NCBI GenBank assembly: GCA_001661245.1
Contig: KV454011.1
Location: 659,515-723,514, forward strand
Reading direction: 5' to 3'
Length of the DNA: 64,000 nt
Origin: Pachysolen tannophilus NRRL Y-2460
Lineage: Eukaryota; Ascomycota; Pichiomycetes; Alaninales; Pachysolenaceae
Shown here: piece by piece, positions 9,892-18,761 of the stretch
Layout: each line of letters opens with the position of its first letter
Position numbering within the stretch: the stretch's first letter is position 1
Position numbers and translations under genes: made by a program
The notes under the pieces: model-generated
What the model was told of the DNA's origin: nothing
What the model saw: only the letters and a program-made list of their open reading frames with translations
The model's database searches: none

Positions 9892-10818
9892 TCAAATATT
9901 GTCTCCAGAAACTTTTTCAATGTATGCCTTTATATGAGGATTATCATTTTTATTCAAATGATCTGCAACTTTTTTACCAATAAAATCTTCAATTTCTGGA
10001 GTAAGTTTTAAAGCTTTCTTATTTTTCAATAATTCTTTTTCTTCTCTCAATTTCCTTAAATGTTCAGGTATTGGCATATTTGGTTTAGTCAATCTCTTAA
10101 TATCTGGACCTCTTAAATAATATTTATCATATTTGGATTTAGAAGATTTAGATAATGGTGGTCTTAAACTATCTTTTAAATCTGCTGGTAATTCAGATAA
10201 AACTATAGAAGTTGGAAAATAAGTTCTCTCCATAACTTTTGCCTCTGGAGTACAATATGCATCATCTTCTATTGGCTCTGGTTTTGGCCATGGAATTCTA
10301 ATATCTTCTTTATTTTTAATACATCTATATGGTAACATTTTTTTATAATTTTCATCCCAATATTTACCTCTAAGAACAATATCATTTGCTGCAATATATT
10401 TTTTTTGTTTTGTATTTGGATCTTCAACTGTTCCAAGTAATTTAAAATATGACCTATCAACAACTTTAGGATAATCCATAACATGTGAATCTTGTGTTTG
10501 ATTCCAATATTCTTTTGGAATAACTATTTTCTTTGTTGGACCATCTTCAAGGTAAAACCCATTTGACAGAGGTTGTAATTTAACAATTTTAGTAATAGTC
10601 CCTTTAAGTTTCCCCTTCATTATTAATACTTGATCTCCAACTGCAAATTTCCAATCTTCCATTGTCTTTAATCTTTTATTCTCAGGTAAAGTTGGTAAAT
10701 CACTTCTCATTGCTGGAATTTGACCTCTAAGTTGAAAATTTTCAAAAAACCTCCTCAAATTTGGAGGAAGTCTCTCCATATTCACACCAAACCTCTTACT
10801 GGCTGCAGTCCAAGTCAT
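9892..10818 (-). CDS. MRPL40: mitochondrial large-subunit ribosomal protein uL24m (Mrpl40)
   Basis: 308 residues; yeast Mrpl40 is 297. A KOW motif lies near residues 56-85 (WKFAVGDQVLIMKGKLKGTI), as in bacterial L24. The N-terminus (MTWTAASKRFGVNMERLPPNLRRFF) is basic and short of acidic residues, consistent with mitochondrial import. Long C-terminal extension with the IPWPKPEP and RTYFPTSIVLSELP segments is typical of the fungal mitochondrial version. It is convergent with RPT4; about 200 bp of T-rich sequence separates their 3' ends. Confidence 0.88.
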   Translation of the reverse strand: MTWTAASKRFGVNMERLPPNLRRFFENFQLRGQIPAMRSDLPTLPENKRLKTMEDWKFAVGDQVLIMKGKLKGTITKIVKLQPLSNGFYLEDGPTKKIVIPKEYWNQTQDSHVMDYPKVVDRSYFKLLGTVEDPNTKQKKYIAANDIVLRGKYWDENYKKMLPYRCIKNKEDIRIPWPKPEPIEDDAYCTPEAKVMERTYFPTSIVLSELPADLKDSLRPPLSKSSKSKYDKYYLRGPDIKRLTKPNMPIPEHLRKLREEKELLKNKKALKLTPEIEDFIGKKVADHLNKNDNPHIKAYIEKVSGDNI

Positions 10819-11167
10819 CTTCGCTACCTTTCTTCCTCACTATTCCAATGGTCCCTAATCTTTTTTTTCAAATTTTAGATTCAATATTTAAAATTAATGC
10901 TACAAGTAATTCATTCAATTAAATTGATTGACCGTTCAAAACTTTTTTTTTGATTTTTTTTTTTCAAAATTTTTTAAAAAACAAAAAATTGCCTAATTCG
11001 GGTAGCTTTCCTAATAAAGTAATTAGCCAAATCTGGTAATTTATTGGGCTATATGGATTAACTAACTATAATGGATAACTAAACACTATATATAAGGAAG
11101 AATCGGATCCACATAAGGTTCCAATGGTTTCAGTTGTTCCAATGGTTCTATTGTTCTATTATTCCGT
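10819..11167. other. MRPL40 upstream region
   Basis: 349 bp between the 3' end of the dehydrogenase-like gene and the MRPL40 start. It carries TATATATAAG near 11088, a direct repeat of GTTCCAATGGTT around 11119-11145, and a copy of the phrase ACAAAAAATTGCCTAAT at 10981 also seen at 131. No gene is visible. Confidence 0.4.
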
Positions 11168-12286
11168 TTAGTTGAGATTAAGAGATTTCCTGGGTGTAAC
11201 TATTATTCTTTCATCTGCCTCCATGGTGTGAAGTATCTTATTGTCGATACATCCTTCAAGTGTATACTTATGTGTGATGGTTAAAGCAGTTTTCATGGGA
11301 TCTATCATTCCACATTCAAGACTATGCAAGACATTTTGGAAATCTTTTGAGTTATAGCAAGCAGAATCCGGTGTATTATTTTTGTGATTACAATTATTTA
11401 CAAGTTTTGGTGACCACATAGCAATACCACCGGGTCTTAATGAAGCAATTGCTGCGTCGAATGATGAAGGAAGTTCGGAACAACCAAATACGGTATGGAA
11501 TCCTTTTGCATCTGTAGAGAAATGTTTAATATACCTTAAATCATGATTCATGTAGTCAAATGTACAACAATCATTAAAACGAAGTGCTCTTCTTCTTTTA
11601 TTTAAATCTGGATCTGCAAGATATAAATCTTCAGCACCCATTGCATCCAAGCATTGAAGAACACCAATCCCTGAGGGCCCACCACCAATAACCAATGCTT
11701 CTTCTCCTTTTTTAAAATGTGATTTTTCAACGGCATGCCAGCACGCCGCTAAAGGTTGCATTAATGCAGCAATATCTAATGGAATTTTATTTGAAATCTT
11801 AACAACATGATGAGCTTCGTAAACAACATACTCTGCAAGACCACCACCTTTAGAAACTGAATTAACACTAGAACAGCAACCACATGCATCAGAATTATTG
11901 CCATCAACAACAACTTTTGATAATTCTAAAGCTTTCATTGTATTATTTATATTTAAATTATCATGATCCATAAAGATCCCACAAAAATTAGATGAATCTA
12001 TCACCACTCTATCCCCAATTTTAACATTAACAACTTTCTCTCCAATACTTTTAACAATTCCAGAAATTTCATGGCCAAGAAACAATGAATAAGCTTTAAA
12101 AGTAGATGATAAATCGGAATTACAAGACAAATAATTATGCCCATCTTTAATTCTCTTCACATCACTACCACATATTCCACACCACGCAACTTCTATCAAA
12201 ACCTCATTATCATTTTCAATCTCAGGCACCGGAATATCAGTTTCCAAACGGATATCATTCTTACCATATAACTTAATTGCCTTCAT
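11168..12286 (-). CDS. butanediol/sorbitol dehydrogenase-like MDR protein with altered zinc sites
   Basis: 372 residues of the medium-chain dehydrogenase/reductase superfamily, closest in layout to yeast Bdh1 and sorbitol dehydrogenases. The catalytic-zinc region keeps CGICGSD (near 36-42) and GHEISG. The dinucleotide fold shows VIGGGPSGIG followed by an acidic residue in ADPD. Two departures stand out. The structural-zinc lobe, normally four spaced cysteines, is reduced to an irregular SDACGCCSSVNS with an insertion. The family EPL signature reads MQPL, replacing a glutamate near the active site. A 30-residue insertion (about 102-134) is Asn-rich. It may be a diverged paralogue with changed substrate or activity; the substrate cannot be read from sequence. 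Confidence 0.75.
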   Translation of the reverse strand: MKAIKLYGKNDIRLETDIPVPEIENDNEVLIEVAWCGICGSDVKRIKDGHNYLSCNSDLSSTFKAYSLFLGHEISGIVKSIGEKVVNVKIGDRVVIDSSNFCGIFMDHDNLNINNTMKALELSKVVVDGNNSDACGCCSSVNSVSKGGGLAEYVVYEAHHVVKISNKIPLDIAALMQPLAACWHAVEKSHFKKGEEALVIGGGPSGIGVLQCLDAMGAEDLYLADPDLNKRRRALRFNDCCTFDYMNHDLRYIKHFSTDAKGFHTVFGCSELPSSFDAAIASLRPGGIAMWSPKLVNNCNHKNNTPDSACYNSKDFQNVLHSLECGMIDPMKTALTITHKYTLEGCIDNKILHTMEADERIIVTPRKSLNLN

Positions 12287-12558
12287 CTCTTCACTATTAC
12301 TTTACTATTCATAAATCTTATATTATATTTAAGTATCAAAGCCAATAATAAATTAATTTACCATTTCCTTTTTGGGCTGGTGCTACAAAATTTATATATC
12401 TAATTGTCAAAGTTAAAATAAGGTAAAGAAAGCAAAAGAACTATTAACTTTATCGATTAATCATATACAAAATATCAAAAGCTATTTTAAAATTTATTCC
12501 CCTTATTAAAAAACTATTGAACTTTTATCTTTATATGGAGCAAAAAAAAAACCGGTTC

Positions 12559-13893
12559 TTATAAGTTTAAAGTACCTATATCTATCTTTTCATGTTTGAA
12601 AACTTTTGAGCCACCACCACCAACATAATCTCCTACAACATGACCATCACCTCTTAGCTGATAGTAGTAACAAACTAATCCTTCAAGTCCAACTGGACCT
12701 CTAGCATGGATTTTATTTGTGGAAATTCCAACTTCAGTTCCAAATCCATACTTGAAACCATCAGCAAATCTTGATGAACAATTCCAATAAACTCCTGATG
12801 AGTCAATTCCTTTCAAAAAAATTTCAGCATTTTCCTTATTTTCTGTTATTATCACATCTGTATGTTTTGAGGAATGTGAATTTATGTGATAAATAGCGTC
12901 TCTAGTGGAAGCTATAGGTTTAACTGCTAAATCATAACTTAAAAATTCCTTATGAAAATCTGCTTCTGTAGCTTCAATAAACTTTTTTGATTCCAACAAT
13001 GATGAAGGAATTAAAGAAAGTAATTCTGGAACAAGATGTAAAGTCACATTTGCTTCAATCAATTTTTCAACAATTTGAAGAAAAGCTGATGTTTTAATTA
13101 ATTTCTCATTTATCAACAAAGTTTCAGCTGCATTACAACCGGCAGGATAATTTGTCTTTGAATCAATAATTATCTTAATTGCCTTTTCTATATCGGCAAA
13201 TTCATCAACATATATTGAACAAATACCATCAGCATGACCCAAGACAGGTATTTTAGTATTTGATTTAATATTTCTAACCAATTCATTTGAACCTCTTGGA
13301 ATTACTAAATCGACATACTGATCTTGTTTCAATAATTCACCAACTTCTTCTCTAGTGGAAATTAATTGTATAGCATCTTTAGGAACAGCAGTTTTTTCGA
13401 TCAAGATTTCATTAATAACATCAGACATGGCCTTAAAAGTATGGAAACTTTCTTTACCACCTTTAAGAATAGCAGAGTTACCTGATTTAATCGCTAACGC
13501 AGTGATGTTTGCTATCACTTCAGGTCTTGATTCAAATATAATCAATAAAACTCCAATAGGACATGTTAACCTGAATAAGTTTAAACCATCGTCTAATTTC
13601 GTAGCCAACGTAATTTTATTCAACGGATCTTCTAATGCAGCTACATCCAACACACCTTGACACATAGTATCAAACTTATCATTTATAGACAAATCTAATC
13701 TTTTAATTAACGAGGATGACAAGTTGTTCTTCACTGCTGATTCCATATCAAGCTCATTTGCTTTCAAAATAACAGATCTATTCAATCTCAACCCTTTATA
13801 AATCTCATCTAAAGCTTGCGACCTCTCATCATTTGACAAAGTCTTCAATACAGTAGATGCCAAATGCGCATTTCTTGCTATTTGCTCCGCCAT
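12559..13893 (-). CDS. PRO2: gamma-glutamyl phosphate reductase
   Basis: Second step of proline biosynthesis: NADPH-dependent reduction of gamma-glutamyl phosphate to the semialdehyde. 444 residues, ALDH-like fold; yeast Pro2 is 456. Recognisable blocks are CPIGVLLIIFESRPEV, GNSAILKGGKES, VDLVIPRGSNELV and the catalytic-cysteine segment YPAGCNAAETLL, then GTEVGISTNKIHARGPVGLE near the C-terminus. There is no targeting sequence, so cytosolic. The ATG is 28 bp before a T-rich leader; a TATATAAAG element lies about 270 bp upstream. Confidence 0.96.
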   Translation of the reverse strand: MAEQIARNAHLASTVLKTLSNDERSQALDEIYKGLRLNRSVILKANELDMESAVKNNLSSSLIKRLDLSINDKFDTMCQGVLDVAALEDPLNKITLATKLDDGLNLFRLTCPIGVLLIIFESRPEVIANITALAIKSGNSAILKGGKESFHTFKAMSDVINEILIEKTAVPKDAIQLISTREEVGELLKQDQYVDLVIPRGSNELVRNIKSNTKIPVLGHADGICSIYVDEFADIEKAIKIIIDSKTNYPAGCNAAETLLINEKLIKTSAFLQIVEKLIEANVTLHLVPELLSLIPSSLLESKKFIEATEADFHKEFLSYDLAVKPIASTRDAIYHINSHSSKHTDVIITENKENAEIFLKGIDSSGVYWNCSSRFADGFKYGFGTEVGISTNKIHARGPVGLEGLVCYYYQLRGDGHVVGDYVGGGGSKVFKHEKIDIGTLNL

Positions 13894-14363
13894 CTTCTCT
13901 TTTATCTTTCGTTTTTTTTTCCGCCTTTAACTTACTTGACAAAATTGAATAATACCTTTATTCTATTCTTTTTGTCCTCTTTTTTTTCACTTTTAGACTC
14001 ATCGTTCATCCGTCTTAAGTGAGATCCAAAAAATTTGGTGGAAAGTTTGTTTGGATTTACACTACTTTTCGGATTAACCTCAAGCTTCCCATCATTCCAT
14101 CATATCTTTACTACTAGTAAGGAAGTTGGTTGAACCATTAGGTGGTTGATAGAAGAGGTATATAAAGGTGTAAATTATCAGTTCTGTATAAATATTCTTA
14201 TTAGTTTATAAATTTATAAAACAGAAAAGTTTTGTAATTAAAATGAAAAAAAAAAAAAAAAAAAAAATCTTCCCCTAGTTTCTGTCCCATATTCCCATTC
14301 CCATTCCCCTTCCTTCTTCCATTTCCATTTCCGCTTCCTTTCCATTTCCATTCAAGTTTCCAT
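13894..14363. repeat. PRO2 upstream region with TTCCCATTCC/TTTCCA array
   Basis: 470 bp. It holds a TATATAAAG element near 14157, a 22-base poly-A tract at about 14247-14268, and a degenerate TTCCCA/TTTCCA array at 14285-14362 that ends at the stop codon of the next gene. No coding region is supported. Confidence 0.6.
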
Positions 14364-15189
14364 TCACCAAAGATTTGCCATCGGAAAGTTTGAGTCGTAA
14401 CCTCCATAAAATCCGCCTAAGCTCGATGGAGGTAAAGTCCTACCGAGTCTTGAATTTGCGGTATTACGATTTTTCTTATTTTCTTGTTCTCTTAGTACTA
14501 GCATCATGCATGATAATACCATTGTATCAAATTTGACGGATTTAACATTTTGATAGTCTTGATATACTTCATCCACATTATTTAAATTAACGGATTCGTA
14601 ACATTGTAAATACCCTAACTTATTGATTTTTCTTGGGAAAAGATCTGCTGCTGCATCAGTAAAGTTTCCAAAAGGTGGTAAAGTAGAATTTCCATAAAGT
14701 TTATAGTTAATGGAAGAACCGGATAAATCAGCCAATGTAGTTTCACAATCAAGTAAAGGGTTTTCCAGACTTGGTTTATTATCTTCTGTTACATTATCTG
14801 CCAAAGATACAGCGTTTGGTTCATTCATCAACATTAGTTGAAAATTGCTGCTTCCAAATATCGATGTACAAACAGAAGTCCCAACAAATCTGATTTTTGT
14901 ATTTTTATATATGGCATCGGTAAAAGGTTTAAATCTATGCGTAAACATTGTTACTTCAAATGAATCATTTGGATTAAAAGGATCTGGTGTGAATTCCAAC
15001 ACAAATCTTTTAACACCAGATTTAATAAATTTATCATAAACTTTACAAAAAACATACTTATCCAATTCTTCAATTGTATCCTTGTTATTGCTACTCGAAT
15101 TACCATTAGTATGTTTATTATTGCTTTCCGGTAATATTAACTTCACTGTTGATCTCTTTAAATTCAAATTATTATTAATCGCACCATTT

Positions 15190-15221
<32 letters not shown>

Positions 15222-16121
15222 GTTGTTGTTGCATTTAGATTTCATTATTCTAATTTCAGACTCTGTGTAGTATTTGCTTATGATCATGTATGGACAATTC
15301 TTCCTAAACTGTGCCAATGTGGGTGTTGATATATAAAACAACGGTAAATTAGAATCTTCCTCATAAACAGCTTCCTCATGTTCTTCTTCTTCATCATCTT
15401 CTTCTAGATCTTCTTCCATATGGGATCCCAATGAGGTTTGTCCCAGTAAATTATGATGATCATTATTAACATGATTATTACTGGTAGGAGAAAAAGTCGA
15501 TCCAATATCAAGTCCACCTTCTTCCGCTTCAAATAGCTTATTTTTTTTCAACTTCCATTTATAAGTTTTCCTAAAATAATCCAAAGATTGCTGAGAGGGA
15601 AACAATAACTGACCAGATTTAAAAGTAACCGATACTAAAGGCATATTTCTTTTTGAATTATAATCATCAACAGGTTTGCCAAAAATCTTATACGAATCAA
15701 TATTATTATCCGGATCCATTGAAGTTACAGTATCATCACTATCATACCCTATACTATCTATTTCATTACTAATACTATCCAATATATGAGTAATAGGACC
15801 ACCTCTATTATAAGTATCCCCATTATTACCATTATTTCCAACATTCCGTACTTCATTGTTACTATTCATTATATCTCTAATCACAGTATTGATGGTCCTA
15901 TTTATAGATGACAAGTTATGTGCTAGTTGCCCATAATGCTCTTGTGATGAATCATATCTATTGAAAACCAACGTATCTTGACTCGATTTTCTTCTTGGTT
16001 TCAAATAAACAGATTGGGAACGACTTGAACTTCCATGGTTCCTATTCACATTACTTGAAGAAGGAGTTGAATTAGATCTTCTCTGTTTCTTATTCCTCCG
16101 TATAGAAAATATACTATGCAT
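14364..16121 (-). CDS. fungal protein of unknown function
   Basis: 585 residues from the ATG at 16121. I do not recognise the family. The N-terminus (1-55) is basic and Ser-rich (RRNKKQRRSNSTPSSS). Two acidic or Asn-rich low-complexity parts follow: an acidic run near 240-260 (EEDLEEDDEEEE) and a poly-Asn run near 305-317 coded by an ATT microsatellite on the plus strand. The remaining segments look folded: LVSVTFKSGQLLFPSQQSLD, YFRKTYKWKL, then RFVLEFTPDPFNPNDSFEV, KIRFVGTSVCTSIFGS and a C-terminal region rich in hydrophobics (FDTMVLSCMMLVLRE). There is no signal peptide or clear membrane span. The beta-rich middle could be a tubby-like or C2-like fold, but that is a guess. Confidence 0.7.
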
Positions 16122-16566
16122 CGTCACCAAAAACCTATCTCTATATATCCAATATTAATTAATCTTCTTAACACAATTTTTTTTTTTATTTATTTATTAC
16201 CAGACGTTTCCACCACAATTTATATGGCAATAAATTTATTACTATTATTATTATTATTATTATTTGAACTAGTCTGGATCGTGCAATATATCAAAATTCG
16301 GATAGAATAACCTCCAAATAAAAAGTTTCCCTTCCGGTATTTATTACATTCACTGCCAAATTCAAAAAAAGAAGTCTGTGGGATTGCCTGTCGCTACAAA
16401 TCATCTTCATCATCATTACCTTAGATAAAACATCTAGAACAATAACAAAGTATTATTCGTTTTATCATGATCTATATAATAATAATGCGTTATGGATTTT
16501 AACTTTCTTATCTCCCATAGTAATGAAAGAGATAAAGCTTCAAATTTGTTTTCAAAATATTAATTG
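16122..16566. other. upstream region with ATT microsatellite
   Basis: 445 bp between the unknown gene's start and tRNA-Asp. An (ATT)n run covers about 16234-16263. Nothing else is recognised. Confidence 0.4.
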
Positions 16567-16638
16567 TCCGTGATAGTTTAGTGGCTAGAATTACCGCTTG
16601 TCGCGTGGTAGACCGGGGTTCAATTCCCCGTCGCGGAG
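16567..16638 (+). tRNA. tRNA-Asp (anticodon GUC)
   Basis: 72 nt without intron. The acceptor stem TCCGTGA pairs with TCGCGGA, the discriminator is G. The anticodon loop is CTTGTCGCG-like with GTC, and the T arm reads CGGGGTTCAATTCCCCG. It differs from yeast tRNA-Asp at only a few positions, mainly compensated pairs in the anticodon stem (TACCG with CGTGGTA). A poly-T terminator follows at about 16646. Confidence 0.96.
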
Positions 16639-16763
16639 CTTTAATTTTTTTTTATTTTTTACCGTTACAATATTACAATTACAATTACAATTACATACAA
16701 ATGACATATATAAAAACTTATTATTCTTTGTACTATCTGGACTATCTGGACTATTTAGACTAT

Positions 16764-18761
16764 TTACAATTTTCTATAATAGATTGCACTTGATTCATCA
16801 CCAGCTACTAAAACTTGTTCGATATCTTTATTAATTTTTTTACCTTTCAAGTTTTTGAATTGAACAGAATTTTTTTGGTCAACGTTTGATAATAACTGTA
16901 ATCTGTCATTATTCATCTTTATGGTTTTCAGATATTTTTTGTTTTCCAGATTTTCAGTTGACTCGTTCAAAGGCTCTACAATTTTTGGAACTGTAGCAGG
17001 AGCGCCAACTTTAATTCTTTTACCATTTCCCAATTGTCCAAACTCATTACTTCCCCAGACAAGGACATCGTTATTATTCAAAGTCAATGCAGTATGAGTT
17101 TGGCCAGTGGACCAGTGCTTAATACCTATAGTTTCCATCACGTTTGTGTTCTCGTTGAAATCTTTTAGATCTGCCAAATTCTTGATCTTTAAAGGATCTG
17201 CCTGAGCATGGATGAAATGACCCACACCTAATTCACCATTTAATCCATGACCCCAAGATAAATAAAGTAATTTAAATTTTTGATTTGAAGTTAAATTTTT
17301 CATATCAACCAATTTAGTTGGATCCAGAAGTGATTTTTGAAACAAGTTATAAATATCGGTAGAAGTGAATGTTGCAAAAGAAGAATCACCTCCTGCATGA
17401 ATATCAATACATTGTGGTAACTCATTTCTTTTAAAATGATCATTAACTAAATCAATTTTAGATGGGAAAGGTATTATTTCAGTATCATAATTGACATTTT
17501 TACCTAAAGATCCAAAAGTATTTTTACCCCATGCCCAAATTGATCCTAAATTATCCAATGCCAAAGAATGATTATCACCACATGCAATTTGTTTAATAAA
17601 TCTATTTTCAATTGTCTTTTCCCCAGTTGGAAGATGGGATTTAAAAGTGTTCAAATTTTTTAATTCAAAAACTTTATTTGGTGGTGGAACTGGATCAAAT
17701 TGAGATAATGTTGGTAAACCAAATTGACCATAAGATTTATCTATTGGTTTAAACCCAGTTGCTAATGAGAAAACTCTACCTTTATTTGTTAATAAAAGTA
17801 AATGTTGCAAACCACTTTGAAAATCAGTAATTTTTTCATCTTTGGCTATATTTGGTATTTGTAATTTAGAAAAATTTAAAATTGGTTTTGATTTGAAAAA
17901 ACCAATTTTTTTAAATATTGAAGGATTTGAACTAATTTTTAATTGATTTTCAAATGATTCTGGTATATACAAGACTTCCCCTCTTTCTGTTAATAAATAT
18001 AATGCTTGGTTACTTATGGTTACTTTGGATAATTTTTGATTTTGTAAAGTTATTCTTGGCTCAGTCAGATCATTATCAAAACCTTTCCCCCATTGGTATA
18101 AATTACCATTTTCATCAATGGCGGCACCACTTGTTTTAGAAATTTTTAAATCTTTTAAAAATTTGCCATCAAAGAAATCAAACCTTTTAAACTTAGTAAT
18201 CAGCTTAGTTTCCCTATCTTTTGGATCAAGTGTATAATATTCATTATTACCACAAACATATAATCCTGGAACTGAAGTATCATTTTTATTAGTTACCATA
18301 AAAAATTCTTGTTTCTTAGATTTATTTTTCTTTCTTTGTAATTCCTCATAACTTTCTTTAAATGCTGATAAATCATATTCATGGAAAAGTAAATATTTTA
18401 ATTGAGACCTATACTGATATGCTTGATAAATACCAATAACCCCACCAACACATACTATACCAAATATAAGCGCCTTCATCCTTTCAACTAATTCATATCG
18501 TTTATTAAATTCAGATTGAGAACTCTCATTCTTGGCACCAGAATCCTCAAATTGAGGAAACTTATACTGCTTTGCATTCTCTTCTAATAATGGATCCTCA
18601 ACTTTTAATTTTAATTTTTGTCTAGATAGAGAATCATTTCCTGATTCTTGATTAGTTTTCGAATTTAACCAAAAAAATGATAAATGGAAATATCTATTAT
18701 TATTTGGTAAAAATGCTGACCTATATCCAACAAGTCTCCTAGCAGAACTTCTCCCTAACAT
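16764..18761 (-). CDS. FMP25: mitochondrial RCC1-repeat protein (Fmp25-like)
   Basis: Inner-membrane mitochondrial protein; in yeast it is needed for cytochrome bc1 complex assembly. 665 residues; yeast Fmp25 is 583. The N-terminus is Arg/Ser-rich without acids (MLGRSSARRLVGYRS), a presequence. One membrane span is at about 97-113 (IFGIVCVGGVIGIYQ). The rest contains RCC1-type beta-propeller blades: ENGNLYQWGKG, CGDNHSLALDNLGSIWAWG, YLSWGHGLNGELGVGHF and QTHTALTLNNNDVLVWGSNE. In S. cerevisiae FMP25 (YLR077W) is directly next to BOS1 (YLR078C); here 6.5 kb with another gene separates them. Confidence 0.88.
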   Translation of the reverse strand: MLGRSSARRLVGYRSAFLPNNNRYFHLSFFWLNSKTNQESGNDSLSRQKLKLKVEDPLLEENAKQYKFPQFEDSGAKNESSQSEFNKRYELVERMKALIFGIVCVGGVIGIYQAYQYRSQLKYLLFHEYDLSAFKESYEELQRKKNKSKKQEFFMVTNKNDTSVPGLYVCGNNEYYTLDPKDRETKLITKFKRFDFFDGKFLKDLKISKTSGAAIDENGNLYQWGKGFDNDLTEPRITLQNQKLSKVTISNQALYLLTERGEVLYIPESFENQLKISSNPSIFKKIGFFKSKPILNFSKLQIPNIAKDEKITDFQSGLQHLLLLTNKGRVFSLATGFKPIDKSYGQFGLPTLSQFDPVPPPNKVFELKNLNTFKSHLPTGEKTIENRFIKQIACGDNHSLALDNLGSIWAWGKNTFGSLGKNVNYDTEIIPFPSKIDLVNDHFKRNELPQCIDIHAGGDSSFATFTSTDIYNLFQKSLLDPTKLVDMKNLTSNQKFKLLYLSWGHGLNGELGVGHFIHAQADPLKIKNLADLKDFNENTNVMETIGIKHWSTGQTHTALTLNNNDVLVWGSNEFGQLGNGKRIKVGAPATVPKIVEPLNESTENLENKKYLKTIKMNNDRLQLLSNVDQKNSVQFKNLKGKKINKDIEQVLVAGDESSAIYYRKL

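Noticed and set aside
13990-14005. Gcn4 site (TGACTCA) upstream of PRO2
   Set aside because: The sequence is AGACTCA, missing the first T; not close enough to claim.
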